Positions 34,650 through 48,806 of a stretch of DNA of 64,000 nucleotides are shown here, piece after piece. Made by a program: the position numbers and the translations under genes. The first letter of the stretch is position 1. Each line of letters starts with the position of its first letter. The notes below the pieces were generated by a model. It was not told where the DNA came from. It saw only the letters and a list, made by a program, of their open reading frames with translations, and made no database searches. The DNA comes from Ophthalmolycus amberensis (lineage: Eukaryota; Chordata; Actinopteri; Perciformes; Zoarcidae): assembly GCA_024529925.1 (NCBI GenBank), contig JAFEUB010000772.1, forward strand, positions 62,001 to 126,000, in the 5' to 3' direction.

Positions 34650-37600
34650 GGCCGCTTCAAGTCAGTGAACGAGGCGGCTGTACAATGATGTGTGCGTGTG
34701 TTGGATGGACTGTCCCCCTCTTCATCAACCAGCTCCATTGTACATTCTCCTCAATAAGCGTGAGTTTATTTGCAAATTATTACTTAGAAAAAACGCATAA
34801 AGTGCGCGTCGCGTACTCGTGTTTTAAAGGCGACAGACGCGTTTAGCTCATTCCATATGGCACAGGATGTGACATTTTAAAGGATTTGGCTGCGAATGAA
34901 AACACAATAGCAATATTGCCTTTTAATTACACCTGGATTTTCATTTCAGAATGAATTTACCACACAGTGTTTCGTTAGTCTCTCCGACAAGAATACATAA
35001 TGATTACTTTAACAGGCACTTATTTAGGGCTATAGCCAAGCTGTTTGCTTATGAGCCTGTAGTCCCGATTAGGCTAATATAGGAATATATCAACAGCCAT
35101 CAAATCATGATAACTGTATTAAATATGGCCTGGCTTCGGGATGGCTTGTTTATATTTTTCTCAGCACAATGTCTTTTTTGCCTAATTTGTATAGGCTTCA
35201 TATACAGTAGCTGATTAAAAAGTGAGTGTGCTCATCCACAATTAAAACACAAACTAATGGAGATCAAAGCAACACTGTGCAGTTTGAGCCCAAGTCAGTA
35301 GATATAGCAGTTTATAGTTAAAAAAAAAAAATTTTGCAATCAATTAGGTCCACAGGATTTATTTATTTTAATTAGACTATAGGTGAAATAATGCTTGCTG
35401 GTGTTTTCAATACATTCAAACGCACTAATTGCTGGTCCCATGGATATAACAGGTCATAATGGTCTTTTCTCTCCCAACCCCAGACACATTTTTCTGGGCG
35501 GTTAAGTGGTTAAAGCCCTACATTGTAAAAAGACAACAGGGAGAATCTAATTGAATGTTACACATATAATGTAAACAAACCAGGGCTTTTTTAGCACCTC
35601 ATATTTGCTTAAATGAAATTGCAATTGCACTGTGTTGGACCAAATTAATGATCATCATTTTACTTAAGAACAACTATGTCCCATTTTTTTATAATTTAAT
35701 CCAGATTATAATACAGGAGAGATATTCTGTATCCTATCCCACAAAGTTTCACAGTTTTTCCACCTGTTTTCCTCTCATATATCTGATACAAATCCAACAA
35801 CACTCTGAAATCCCATTTTGTTGTGCTGCTCCTGAACAATTAAATCAAGATTGTTAATGTGCTTGTTTGTCTGATCAACAACAGAAGGTTACACATACAA
35901 TTTGATGTGCACATTCATGCTACTCAAAGAAAACTACTGTAATGAGTTTGATGACCCTGTGAGCTTGCTCTAGCGCCACCATCAGACAAAGATTATAATG
36001 TATTTAATCAGTGTTTTCCCCATTAATTGTGTGGTAGTCCTCTGACCCTATATACATTGCCCTTGCTGTGCACTGGTGTTACTGAACATAACCAGGGGTT
36101 ATATCTTAAGAATTGTGCATGTGTATTTTTCTGTTTACATTTACATTTAATAGGTAGAATGTTTGTGACCTATAGGGTCACCATAGGTTAAACTCTCTGT
36201 CACATATAAACAGAAGAGAAAAGGGCATCCTTTTAACAGGCCAGTCTGCAGAAACTTCAGGAGGATGAGTTCATAATGTGAAAGGGGCCTCTCTGGATAT
36301 GACTTGTTTATCCTATAATCAAAGTGGATGTAATGCAAGTATCTGACTGTAAAGGCTTTTCTTAAATGAGGTGGTGGGGGTTCTAAATTAAAGAAATTGT
36401 CCATGGTCATCATTGCAAAAAATGTACCCACTAAAGGTAATATTATAAGCATACATGCATAAGAATGGATGAATTGTTTATACATGCCTTTAATGTGGAA
36501 ATGGTTATCTAATAAATATGCATCTGCTTAGCAGCTAATATAGAAACAAAGAAAAAAATGGCCGACACAGAGTTTTATCCTTATCCTTGAATTAAGAAAG
36601 GGAAGGGTGAACTGATTCTAAATGCCAATCACAACCCAGACTCGAGCCACATGTCTGCCTGTGATGCTGCCTGGCTGTCTCATTTTGCATCCGGAGATGC
36701 CACGGCAGAGAGCTATAGCCTGCTCATGAGGCTAGGAGGCGGCCGGTTTATGCATTCTAATGAGCGCTCCAAGGAAAAGATATACAAATGCTTGTTGTCA
36801 TCAAGAGGAAAATAGAGGACAGGAGAGCAGCAGATACAGGAGGGGCTTAAGGGAGGATGGCACATGCATGAGAGGCGGGACTGGGTGGAGGGAGACGTTG
36901 ATGCGTGTCTGTGAATGTGTGTGTGGGCTGGGGCAGGATGTGTGAGACATGTATAACCCCCACCTAACCAACTCCACCTTTATATCTCTAGAATGAACAA
37001 ATCAGCCTTAATTATAAAACCCGATAAGTAAACTACAGACAAGATGAAAGAGACATTTGTGCAGGCTAGTATTTCAAAATAGAAATATCTCAGGTGACTA
37101 ATAAGTAGGCTGTATATGAAATATCAGAAGAGAAAACTTGCAATGTCATTATGAAAATGATTATATAATGAAAATACTACTGCTGCTAGCCTACAACTAC
37201 TAATAATAATAAAGTACATTGAAAATTATAATTATAATTTAACTTGTTACATTTTTGACAAAACATGACATTCAGGTTTATATCTAAAATGATACCTTTG
37301 AAGACAATGAATACAAATAATTACCTAGATCTATTGCTGTTAAGCAATACTGATAATTTATAGCGTATCTTCTATTACGTCCTTGTTCATGTACTCGCAC
37401 TGATTATTAGTCCCAGATTCATGGGCAGCGCCTTCCCAACATGAACAATAATTTGACCACAGGCTGCTGCAGTTCACTTGAACCACCAAGTGGGGACCTA
37501 CGGAACCTTTGTCTGTCAGACGGGGGAAGACTGAGAGTGCTGCACAACTGCTGCCGAGCGGAAACCAACGTTTCTAACACGAACTGGCAAAAGGGTGCAC

Positions 37601-38365
37601 ATGGACCTATTCCGCAGGCATGGATTAATACATATATACAGTTAGAAATACAGTTCTGGATGGATGGATATCGCCGGTCAGCATCATAATATCAGATATA
37701 ATTTAAATTTTCTATCGGTACGTATACATTTCTATTCATGCAAACTGAAAATGAGACTGACGACAGAAATTAATGCTCGGCTTTAGGCTAATATCATATT
37801 ATGCTAGCCGCCAAGTGCAGTGGCTGATAGTTTAATGAATGCGCGTCGTCTTCTTAATCGAGTTTATCTCAACAGTGAATTTGACCGGTTTCACCATAAG
37901 TCACAATAGCGGTAATGCATCAGCCAGCTAATAGAAACGTGTCGTTAATCATATTTTAATATGATTATGTGGTGAAGTTAAGTGTATCTGCCTTCGTAGA
38001 AGCCTCTTAACTCAGTGCTATCAGCTGTAACGTTACATGTTGACCTCAAAACGCTGTCATATATTACAAACTGTATGCGCAGTTTCATTTTTAAATACAT
38101 ACACCCCATGTGCTTCACCATAGGTGGCAGGACATACTGTAGCTGTCCAGGTGGACCTACGTGTGCCATCAGAAAGCTGTCTTTAGGTTAGTGTTGTGTG
38201 AATGGGCAGGGGAACAGCTTGGGGCCTGGTTTTGGTGGAAGTTATCACTGCATACAAGTAAAATCTTGCCGAACACATTTCTGTCATCATCGCGCTTTTC
38301 CATGTACACACACCACGTGCAAGTCAGCTATTGAGTAACTTTGGTGCTGTATTGTTCTCCCCCAG
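34650..38365. other. Intergenic region hmgb1-uspl1
   Basis: No gene seen. It contains AT-rich unique sequence. A possible uspl1 5' UTR exon may end at the donor-like CTTTAG|GTTAGT near 38186, but this is weak. Confidence 0.45.
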
Positions 38366-38396
38366 CGCCTCCGGAGGTGAGCCAGGTTGCAGTGAC

Positions 38397-41300
38397 ATGG
38401 TAATGTTTTTTGAATGGTACTGGAAAGCCGAGGACCAGAAGAGCAGCAGCAGTGGTTTGCCGATGACTGGTGAAGACACTGATTTGGGGGCTTTGGCCTC
38501 ACCACTGGTGGGGTATTTGGGAAAAGTCAGTAGAGCTCTTGTTTTCCTCTAACTGTTGTCACTTGCGCAAAGCTGAATTGTATTTGGAAAAAAAAATACT
38601 GTGACTGAGCAGTCCCAATCAAAACCATCCAAAACAAAACGGAAATCTTTAGTAGTAAAAGGCGAAAGTATTTGGCAGATTCGAAGCATATGTGTGGAAT
38701 CGAAGGGTGTTTGTATTATGTATGTGTTTTTTTTTTTAACTGTGTACTACATAGAATACATGTATTATTTATCGGTTTGATAGTACTTGACACATACTGA
38801 TATGGATCAAATTTCACCTCACTTGTTCATTCCATCCTCTCTAAACTGTCCCCACTGCTTTGATGAGCAGAAAACAAGGTTGAAAAAAATGCCAACTTTA
38901 AAACTTGACAATTACTTTCAGTAGTTCTTGCTCTTACGCTCAAATTCTGCAAGGTAAATCAAGCAAACCGTCCTAATTGTTTTGCATGCCCACATACGAG
39001 TATTTAAATGTGATTTAGAAGGATATAAGAATGAATGCTGGTGACAGTGGGGGGGGAGTTGAAAGAGATGGCATTAATCTGGTGAAAATGTATGCAGGCT
39101 CAAATTTAATGGGCACGAATGGTGAAAAATAAGATTTAGATTCTTTCAAGCTCAGTATTTTCAGTAAAACTGTATAACTTGGGTTTAATTATAAAAGAGT
39201 GAAAAAAAAATCACCTTTTTTGACGAGGTCTGTGGTCCACACCATGTTTCTGTTATCTTAATGTTTTTTTTTATTTTGTTTTAAAAAATTTTTATAAAAG
39301 GTTCAGGAAAGAGCTGCCTCACTGGAGTATTGTCCCTGGTGTACTTCGAAGGGCTTGACCTATGCTCTGCGCTCTTACCGCATCAACCTCCAGGAGTCAG
39401 TCACCCTCTGCACAAACGCACAGGTTAGTCCCAGTACTGCTGACACACACATCCAGTTGAACAGCCTATTTAATGTCTCTTTTTTCTCTAGCTGCCACGT
39501 TGACATTTCTCGATCCATTCCTCCATAGTGCCTTTTCCCTCTGGTCAGCCGGTCCTTGGAGGATGTTTTGGCTAGCTTGGATCCTGTGGAGCCCACTGTT
39601 GGGAACAAAAGAAAGTATGGCTTGGCACTGGAAAAGGACGAGTTGATTAGACCCGTACACAAACGCCTGCAGTCAAGTGACAGCCATGGGCCACAGAGTA
39701 CTACAGACACACATGGTGCCGTAAATGTCAGTCAGTAATGGCCACCGTGCAGCCCCCGAGACAGAAGAGGGTAAGGTGAATGGATACAGGGATTCTCCAG
39801 TTGCAGAGACAGCAGGACGGGAGTCGTTACAATATGAGGATGATGATGTTCTGGTCGAGGAACCAGAGAATGCTGCTTGTGCAGATGGATTTGCTCCTCC
39901 GACATGCTTGACGCCAGCTGGACACCTGCAGTGCTCATCAGAAGCCTTGTTGACCGCTGATGAGGATGAACCTGCGCTCTCTCCTCACCGCAGTGCTCCC
40001 GGTGCCTCAGAGGCAGAGGATGACTTCAGGCCCGTAAAGGGTCCTCGTGAGGTGCTGAACAGTTGCCGCAGCCTGGACTCCAATCAGTCCTTTTTCACAG
40101 GTGAGGCCATTTATTCAGCTGAAATCAATACTCCATTGCCTTTGCACAATGAGCAGACAGCAAGGACGGAGCAGAAATCACTGACTGCAGACATCGCTGC
40201 ATGTAAGGACATAGGAGGCATTAAGTCAGAAATGGAGGGTTTGTCCTCTGCCACTCAGACGAAGTCAGAGGAGCTTGTGTCTGTTCCGGATCGACCGTTT
40301 TGGAGGAACAGCGACAACCTGTGTTGGCTGGACTCACTGCTTGTTGCTTTGGTGAACTGTAAGATCTTGGGAAAGTGTAAACCTGAAGCTGAGCCTCAGC
40401 AGTCGTCCGTCTGGCAGCTGATGAGAGGATATGAAGACGTCTGTGCTTCCATCCGAGTCCATCAACAGACTGGCAGAGGTAAGTTAAACCGACTGATCTG
40501 CAGTATGCCTGTTGAGTGTAATGTCATTGCAACAGTGAACAGAAAGTTAGACATTTATTTTCCTCTTTGCATCTGTTTTTGTTAATCAAATACACACATT
40601 TCTGACCCCTAATGTCACTTAAAGAGCCGAATCACCTGTTTCATCTGCTCCTATCTAGTCCTGCCGATTGTTGTGGATTGAGTTGTCCAGGTTTTAAGGT
40701 ATTAATCCATGAGAATTATTCTGCGACCTCAATAAAATGGAGGTGTTTGTGCTGAAACAAAACATTGACCATTGAAATATCACAGCAGGATGTTTGGATA
40801 CATCCACATCTGGGCACATTACACTGGAACAGTCTGCATTGCTAGTTCACACGAGGGTTAAATGAGAAAATGTTGTGTTTTTCTTGTGACTAACCCTGAC
40901 ATGTTTGCTTCAAATGAAAATATTTTGGACTAGCGCCGATATCTTACTGTCATCTGACTGTAAATATAGGGCTGCCAACAGTGAACAATTCCCATTGACT
41001 AAAAAGCATTTGAAGTTAATTTACAGCTGAATAATGTTTGTTTTGTTTTTACAATGTAATGCAATGCGTTTGTGTGTGTTGTTTGTGTGTAGATGGCGCT
41101 GTGAGAGTGCCACATCATGTGCTGCAAAAGGCCGATGCAGACCTGCAGTGTCTCAGGATGTCAGTCTTCAAACGACTGCAGCCCAAGCTGCATTGCAAGC
41201 TGGGTAAGCTCAGTCAGTGAAAACATAGTAAAGAAGTGAATACAGACAAGGGAATAAAATATGTATTTGCACTGTATTTCTAGAGCTACTGATACTGAAA

Positions 41301-44300
41301 CCAACGTTAGTTCGGGAGCAATGTGCAAATTGTGCCAAGCTGCCTTGGGCGAGATGTCTGAATGAATGTTTTTCACACTCAACAACACGGTGCTCCCGGG
41401 ACCCCTCAAGCCTTCTCTTCATGAGTATTAGGTTTCATATTGCCCACACACGGACGCAAGCACACACACATGCTACTGATCGCATCGTCCTCCTGGCCGA
41501 GATTAAAAGAAGTATATAAAGGAGCGGTCTGTCTTCTTTCCACATAGCTAATACACTATTTCAAAGGCTCCACTGGAGATTTTCAAACCGCTGAAGTGCT
41601 TAATTACTTCAAATGTTGTTGTTTTTTTTACCACCTTGATGTGTCCTGCTTTAGATATTTTGCACAAATCCCCGTTTAGATTCCAAGGCAGCCATTATCA
41701 CCTGAAAACAGAGTAACGTGTTCGGACATGAAAACCTTAGATATTGCTCGGCTCAATGAAGGTGGGAAAACTTGCTCACTGGCTCTCACACTGAAAATAC
41801 AAAAGGATGGAAAAGCATAGTGAGGGGAGGCAAACACTGCAGATACAGGAAAGATGCAGGCGGGTGACACACACACACTATTCATTTCAGGCGTGCTGAC
41901 ACAAGCGATCTTTGTAATTCAGCCCGAGTCTCATCCACAGATAAAATTCTTCAAAAATTGCCTTGAAGTGGAGAGTGTAACCGCAGCTTCTGTCGGCACT
42001 CGTGACGGTGCTCTAACTGCCGCGCATTTGTGCTTCTTTTCAGGTCAGAGGGAAACTCCGGTGTTTGCCTTGCCGCTTCTGCTGGAGTTGGACTCGTGGG
42101 TGGAGCCTCTCTTCAGGTCGACCTTTCACTGGGACTTCAAGTGCAGCGAATGCAACACCGCCACGCAAGAAAGGTACGGGATGAAAGGATGAAGTACGAC
42201 ATATTCAAGTTGATGCGCAGAACAATTAATTGTGTTGAGCACTGAAGTTTGAAAATGCTCCCGAGGATGGATAACTTTGAAAACTCCGGGGTTGCCGACT
42301 AGTGTGGACGGCGTAAACCATACGTTTGGAAGCGATGTCGTAGACCCCGCGTCCGCTACTTGATTCGGTTCATAGCAGTCACGATGTGTCCTTCCCTGAT
42401 TCGTCACGCCCCAATCACGTGACCCTTTCCTGGAAAATCACAAAGAACAACAGTCTTGATTACCGATAGACTACCAGGTTAATTTAACACGATAACATGA
42501 CAACTGATTACAGGTGTTGCTGACCTTGTTGTTTTACTAGCAGCTGTTGTGCAGTTCAATTATGCATTTCTGTGGAGAAAGCAGCTGTTATTGGAGCGAT
42601 TAGCGAGCAGCGTGACCAGCGGCGTCATCAGCCCTACGGAGCGTATCTAGTAAACGTTCATGTGTACGTGTTGATTTTAAAGTAAATTAGATTCGTGAGA
42701 GAGAGAGAGAGAGAGAGCAAGATCCGCAGCGCTGTAACAAAGTCTGAAAAATGTAACTTCTAAAACTTTTCGACTTTTTGATTCGTGACATGTTCAATGC
42801 TCATTTGCCTGCTTTCTAGCAGTAATTCGTTGTGAGAGTGGCACAGCTGGACACACACATACACACACAGAGCTTCATTTCCCATGTTAAATTAACCGAT
42901 AGACCGACATGCGTAACTCGTCCAAAATATTGTCCGTGGTAACAATTGACATTCCTAGCTGCAAATAAAGGGTTATTTCTATTTAATAAAGGGTTATTTC
43001 TATTTAATACAAAAAGGTTTTATGACGTCTTCAGGATGCTTGTTTTAGGATGACTGAGTCCAAACCTCGAGGGAAATAAATCTACAATGATATAAAAAAA
43101 GAAGAAAAGCAAATCCACAAATTAAAGAACCTGGAACAAGTGAATGTTGCTTCATTTTATATTAATTGACTTAAGGGGCAAAGCGTTGCACTGATTTGGT
43201 GGATGTCTCCGACAGATGTTTTCAGGGCTACGTCAGTCTTTCTTTATCATCTGTCTATTAGAAACAGTCGACCGCACCAAATAATCAGGTCACTGTATTA
43301 AGTGCTGCGTCATTACAAATACCCTCACCCAATCAATAGAGGACACAAGATCAACCGGCGATCATTGCATTACATCCCAGATCCTCCAACTAATATTCAG
43401 GCGACACGTGAAACCCACGCTGTAAGGAAAATATAATTATTCTCTGGTACGCGCTCCTCTTGTGTGAAACTGTATAAATCCTAAATGTTTTTCCCGCTGT
43501 GCTTCTCAGGGTTGTGAAAACTCTCCCCACCTTCACCAATGTTTTGCCTGATTGGTGCCCACTTGATGCGGTCCACTTGGCCCCGTGCAACGTGTGCTGC
43601 CGGAAGAATCAGAGGAGGACCATGATGCTGGAGAGGTTAGGAGTGTGTGTGTGTGTGTGGTGGGGTGTGTGGGAAGAAACAATTAGAAATGAAGACCTCT
43701 GTATTTTAGTGTGGTGATTTTTGTTTTGACTTTGCTTGAATTGCAAAGTAATTACATCCACTCTGAGGAAATGATTGAACGGTAGTTGCTGGAGCACAGG
43801 GGGTGTGTTTGATTACGATTATTGGGTTGCACTGAGTCGACTTTTTCAGTCCCGATGTTATTGGCCGATACCGAGCGCCAGTCTAATACCAGTGTTTGAT
43901 TAATAAGCTGTGTGCCTCAAAAGGTACAAAGACAAATGTTTACCTGACTTTCATGGAGCAGGTAAAGAAAGCTGTTGTGCCGTCCTGCTTCCCTCTGAAA
44001 TGTGTCAAAAATCAAGTCATTTCCATCTCCTGCTGATTTTAATTCATGCTTTTAATTTAATTTAGACTATTGCGAACTCTCTCTCTACCTGCCTCAGTCA
44101 AAAATCAATCTCACATCTCCAGTTTGTTCAAAATGCTGCAGCTAGAATTGTAACTGGCACTAGAGACAACGTTTGAGACCCCAGTCTAAGCATATCTTCA
44201 CTGGCTACCAGCAGGATTCTGAATTGATTTTACTGATTGTTTCTATAGCACAGAGAGACCTAGCTCCTGGCTATATTGCTGATCTTTTAACTCTTTATGA

Positions 44301-47300
44301 GCCAGAACGCAGCCTTGGATCCTCAGGCCAGGCTCAAGATTAAAGGTGGCGGTGCTTTCTCCACGAGAGCGCAACAAAATACACTTTCATAAACCGGCTT
44401 TTATGCAAGTCACTACCTATCCACTGCTTTTCAGTTTCATGGTATGTTAAGCACTTAGTTTTTTTTAAAAGGGGCTTTATGAAGGTTGTTATATTCTGAA
44501 TTAGTATTAAAATGAATAAGATGTACACCAGCAACTTGGTAAAAAGTTAACAGGGATTACAATTCAAGTTTAAACCTTTTTAATCAGCAACAAATTTGTC
44601 AAAACTTGAACATGGTTTTAAATTCCAGTGTACAATATACAAAGTATATAAACATAGAATTGAATAGATGGGCCCTATTGTCACTGTTGAGCGATCAAGC
44701 TTTTTGCGTCAGTGTCGATGTCCAATATCTGTATGTGTGCATCCCCAACAAAGAATGCTCCTTTAACAGACAATATTAGCTATTGATTGATTCATGATTA
44801 TATAGATCAAAGCAGCTTTCGCCTAGTCTCCAGATTTATCCTCAGCAAAGTCAGATGTATGGTTCTAAAATTACAAACATTTATTCCAGCAGAAATCTGC
44901 AGGTTATAAAAATATGTCTCTACGGGAGGAAACGGTGTGCTTTCACAGCTACACCAAACATTAAGTTATTAACTTTAATTGTATGCTGTCGGGTGTTGAG
45001 CCAAAGCCTGCTGTGTCATTTAGAGCCTGTAACTGATTGACAGGGTGAATGAAATGACTCATTATTACTCCACACTTGATAATGTCTGAAATTAAAATGT
45101 CCACAATTAAATCTCAAGCGTAACCATCGCATATCCAAGATATCAACCGGAGAAAGTCCTTCTTCGGCCTGAACGTTTCCACCCGTTTCACCAGACTTTT
45201 GCTTTGTGTTTTGTTCAGTGTGCCTCCGGTGTTTGCGCTGCACTTTGTGGAGGGGATGCCCGACAGCGATGTCAGAAGATACGACTTCACCTTCAAGGAG
45301 AAACGCTACTCCGTCACCACCGTCATACAGTACAACCATCAACTTAAGCACTTTGTCGCCTGGACTTGTAACTCTGACGGTAGGTTTCCTGTTGTAGTTT
45401 TGTTGTATGTTTCCACTGATATGACACGTGAACAATATATTTACCAATGAAATGTAGGGACGTCCATGATTAGAGAGCAATTAATACAATCTGTAGTGGT
45501 TGTATCTATTCAGGACCATATTTAGCTCTAAAATAATGCCGGTTATCACAGTAGTTTTACATGGATAACTGAATCAGAACGGCATGTTGTTTTGCTCCTC
45601 CACATTGTAGTTTGCCAACAGCACATTCTGCTGGACAATTCATGCAATGTTAATGTGCAGAAGACTCCAGCCATTTAGGGCTTGTTTCATCGTCCTTTAT
45701 AGATCATGCGCTCTGGGGTTTGTCAGCCAAGGTTTCTTTTACCAATATTATGATTATTCTTTCATTATTTTATCAATTCTCTTTTTAGTCTAAATTACGT
45801 TCTGCAATCTGCATGATCTCTCCTGGTCTCAGCGAGGCCTTTTCTGACTGTTTTTAGTTCTAACCGTGTGTTGTCGTACCTGTTTCCTTACAGGATCATG
45901 GCTGGAATACGACGACTTGAAACATCCGGAGTGTAAGACCCACCAAAAGCTCCCGGTCCCCGCTCAGGAGATGCACGTCGTCTTCTGGGAGGTGACGGAG
46001 GGTAAAGAGCCTCGCGTCTGTTCTCCCTCCAGCACATTTGCTGAATGTCCCCCGTCTAAAATGGAGATGAACCCCAGTCGAGATGACAAAGACTTAACAG
46101 CAGAGGAGCTGTTGGCTTGCTCTCCCGATCAGTCTCTGCTGGCGTCTCACAACGACACCGACATCGTCTGTGCGCTCTCTGCATCTGAAGACGGCAGCAA
46201 CATCATGGACACGACCGTCGCGGCCGACGTCGATACGTCGATAGGTTCCACCACGCTGCTCGACACCTTTGAGGGCCTTTCCCACAATGACATCATTACA
46301 CTCACACTGGTGGAGGTAAAAGTGGATTCAGAGATGCAGCCGTTAAACGGCGAGGAAGAAACTGAGGGTTTGAGTGTTCCCACCAGGAAGGAGATAGTTG
46401 ACTCCACACCGGATAGCTCCTGCGCTGCAGTGGGCAGTGAAATGTCCCACGGCCCTGATGTTGAGCTCAACTCTACGTCGTCTGATTCCGCGGATGGCTT
46501 GTCCAGTGATCCTACATTTGTGCCTCCTTGTAGGAGAGGACGAAGTAGAGGCGTCGGCAGATCCAAAACAGTTGGCAGACAAATGGTTAAAAAGGCAGCG
46601 GCGGCGCCAAAAGCAGCACCGCATATTTCTGCACCTGCATCTTCGGAAGCCTTCAAAGGAATCTGTAGCAAACCAAAGACTGCTGCTGCTCAGGGCGACA
46701 CACCACCCGTTGAAAACACACAGCAAGCGTCCCCTGAGTCCTCTACAGATGCCTCAGCCCTGACCACCGGTCAGAAAGGTCCACCAATGCCGCCTCAGAC
46801 CGCCCGCTGGTCCTTCCTGCTCAACAAACACCCACTAAACCAAGTTCACAGGGCGATTGCTAAATGTGCCCCCATCCAGACGCCCACCTCAGTCACACAA
46901 GTCAAGCCCACTCCTCTCACTCAGTCCACGCCCAACCCTGTGAGAAGACAGCAGACCCCTGGAGGATTCTTCCCTAAACTACAGCTCCGGACAGAAGATA
47001 GCGATTGTCTCCCGCTGAAAGCTGCGGAGATGTACGGGGGATTCGGTGCAAAGAGCGCAAACACACGAAGTCCACTCCCACTTCCTGCTGTCCTCACTGG
47101 CAAGTCAAAGCTGGTTCAGCCCATAACTTCTAACCAGCAGAAATCCCTGAAGAACACGACAGTGGCGTCTGGTACGTCGCCTCCTTTGCCTGGAGCGACG
47201 TGGCTTCCTGAAATATCCCACTCAAAGAAACCGAGCGGCCCGTCCTCGAAGCTTCCGCCGGGTCTCAGCGACACAGAAGCCCTCAGGTACAAGCTGATAA

Positions 47301-47707
47301 AGAAACTGAAGGCGAAGAAGAAGAAGCTCGCTAAGCTGAATGAGATGCTGGGTCACCAGGGGGGCGCCGGCCTCCGACCCAACAGCACCGCCCTGGGCTC
47401 CCCGAACGCGGTCACCTCCAGCACCTACGACGGCTCCATCTGCGACGACTTCCTCTCGAACCTGCTCTCGCCGGCGACGACCGCGAGCAACCTTTCACCA
47501 GACAGCACCGGCTTCCTCGAGATGCTCGCCAACGGGCCGGATGGAGCCGACCAGGCGGACTGCGGGGTCATCGCTGCCGGCGCAGTTTCCCAGACGAGCG
47601 CACCCAACGCCGAAAGCTTCCTGGATGAGTTTCTCTCGCAGGCTGTGGCTCAGAGACCGACTGACATGGAGACTGAGGCACTCAATGCACTTGAGCTTTT
47701 CGTTTGA
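38397..47707 (+). CDS. uspl1: SUMO-specific isopeptidase USPL1, with a 4-bp frame break
   Basis: A cysteine protease of the USP fold that acts on SUMO and localises to Cajal bodies. Coding exons are 38397-38525, 39301-39423, 39529-40478, 41093-41203, 42044-42173, 43510-43635, 45219-45379 and 45894-47707. The N-terminus keeps VGYLGK and a CPWC zinc-type pair. The catalytic Cys box is WRNSDNLCWLDSLLVALVN (Cys codon 40322-40324). Later Cys pairs FKCSEC and CNVCC follow, then the His box LKHFVAW and DGSWLEYDDL. The long last exon is low-complexity and ends near FLDEFLSQ. In exon 3 the tetranucleotide GTCA is doubled at 39727-39734, which shifts the frame to a stop at 39736-39738. Counting one copy only, all exons join to 3540 nt (1179 residues). 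Either a sequence error or a real lesion; an alternative start at 39725 would give an N-truncated protein with the protease domain. The acceptor of exon 2 could also be six bases later. Confidence 0.88.
39727..39734 (+). other. uspl1: 4-bp tandem duplication breaking the uspl1 frame
   Basis: GTCAGTCA in a context where one GTCA keeps the reading frame: upstream residues end HGAVNV and downstream continue SNGHRAAPETEE. As written, the upstream frame stops three codons later. Confidence 0.8.
44060..44420 (+). mobile_element. Decayed L2-like LINE reverse transcriptase C-terminal fragment
   Basis: The plus strand encodes, with several stops, residues like LQFVQNAAARIVTGT and, further on, SRLKIKGGGAFSTRA-like residues, the conserved end of L2/CR1-type reverse transcriptase ORFs (consensus LQLVQNAAARLLTGT). 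It lies in the uspl1 intron between 43636 and 45218 and is not functional. Confidence 0.65.
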
Positions 47708-48063
47708 GCTATGGGGGGGGGGGGGGTGGTTGTCTGCTAGCTCCAAGCGCAGATATCCGCAGCCATTGCTTGGTATCTTGAGGAGAATTTTGCAAAATGC
47801 ACTGTTCCATATAAAGATGCAATTTAGAAGTTTAAAGTAGTGACATCTCTCTGTATTTATGTTGCTATTCATCTTTATGGGTTAATGAAGTTCAAATGCA
47901 TGTTCCGTGGTGGAGTTTGTTCAACCATAGATGACATTTGTATACCTTAGTATGCTCGGGCACATTGCAAATATTGTATGGTACTGGGATGTATGAAGCA
48001 ATCATGTTTGTTTGCTTTGTTTTGTTATTTTGACCACTTGAAAATGTTCATGAAAGGTGATTT

Positions 48064-48069
48064 AATAAA
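48064..48069 (+). terminator. uspl1: Polyadenylation signal of uspl1
   Basis: AATAAA, about 357 bases after the TGA, the first good signal downstream. Confidence 0.6.
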
Positions 48070-48806
48070 TACTTTAGATGACTCGAGTGTTTGTTTTATA
48101 AAAAGTCATTATTATGGAAACAATATTTTTTCTATTTTCAGTTTTTAGTGTAAATACTGAAGTAAAGTCTTTCAAGTACATAGTTATTTGTGAGCCACAG
48201 TTTTAGACATATTACAAACTCAGATTTTTAAAGTTAAAGTACCGATGATACGGAGACTAGCTAAGAGCTAAACTGTCTCTGATTATGAGAAATGTATTGT
48301 AACTGAAAGATGAACAGGCTGAAATGTAGCTTAATTTAGGGTACATTCAATTAAACAATCTTTACCTCGTCCATAATATGTTACTAATAGTGATAACATG
48401 TGAAACATAATCTTTTAAAACATAGTTGAACATTTCAGACAGTTGATTGCAGACTCTTGCATTCAGAGAAAAAACATATGTATGGTACAAATGGAAGTTT
48501 GGTAGGCAGTACAACTCAGTATAGAAGTAAACAAACATGTAAATAGGTGTCCTGTAACTGAGCAACTTGCATTTTATCTTAATTATTTTTGTTGATTACC
48601 AAAAATGTACATAGTCTCATACAATGCAATTCAAATAATCTTAACCCAATAGTAACTGTTTGACCTAAACTATACCCAAACGTTAATAGATCAGCTAACC
48701 TGTCCTCAAGAGGCATTAGCGAGACACCAAGCGGCACGTGTATGAAAGTTGGTGGTATGACTACGCCCATTAACAGGTTTTAATTTAAAAATAGCCAAAA
48801 TAACTG
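48070..48806. other. Intergenic, no gene seen
   Basis: AT-rich sequence between the uspl1 3' end and the tRNA gene. Only short unsupported open frames. Confidence 0.6.

Noticed and set aside
36147..36485. 112-residue minus-strand ORF between hmgb1 and uspl1
   Set aside because: No recognisable domain, no coding-like composition, and no supporting exon structure.
38331..38396. Upstream ATG at 38331 as the uspl1 start
   Set aside because: A polypyrimidine tract and CAG acceptor at 38365 lie between it and the conserved frame, so it is probably intronic. The ATG at 38397 was preferred, though not proven.
46147..46726. Minus-strand and alternate-frame ORFs of 120-174 residues
   Set aside because: Shadows of the long last uspl1 exon, whose plus-strand frame is continuous to the stop and matches the family's C-terminal motifs.
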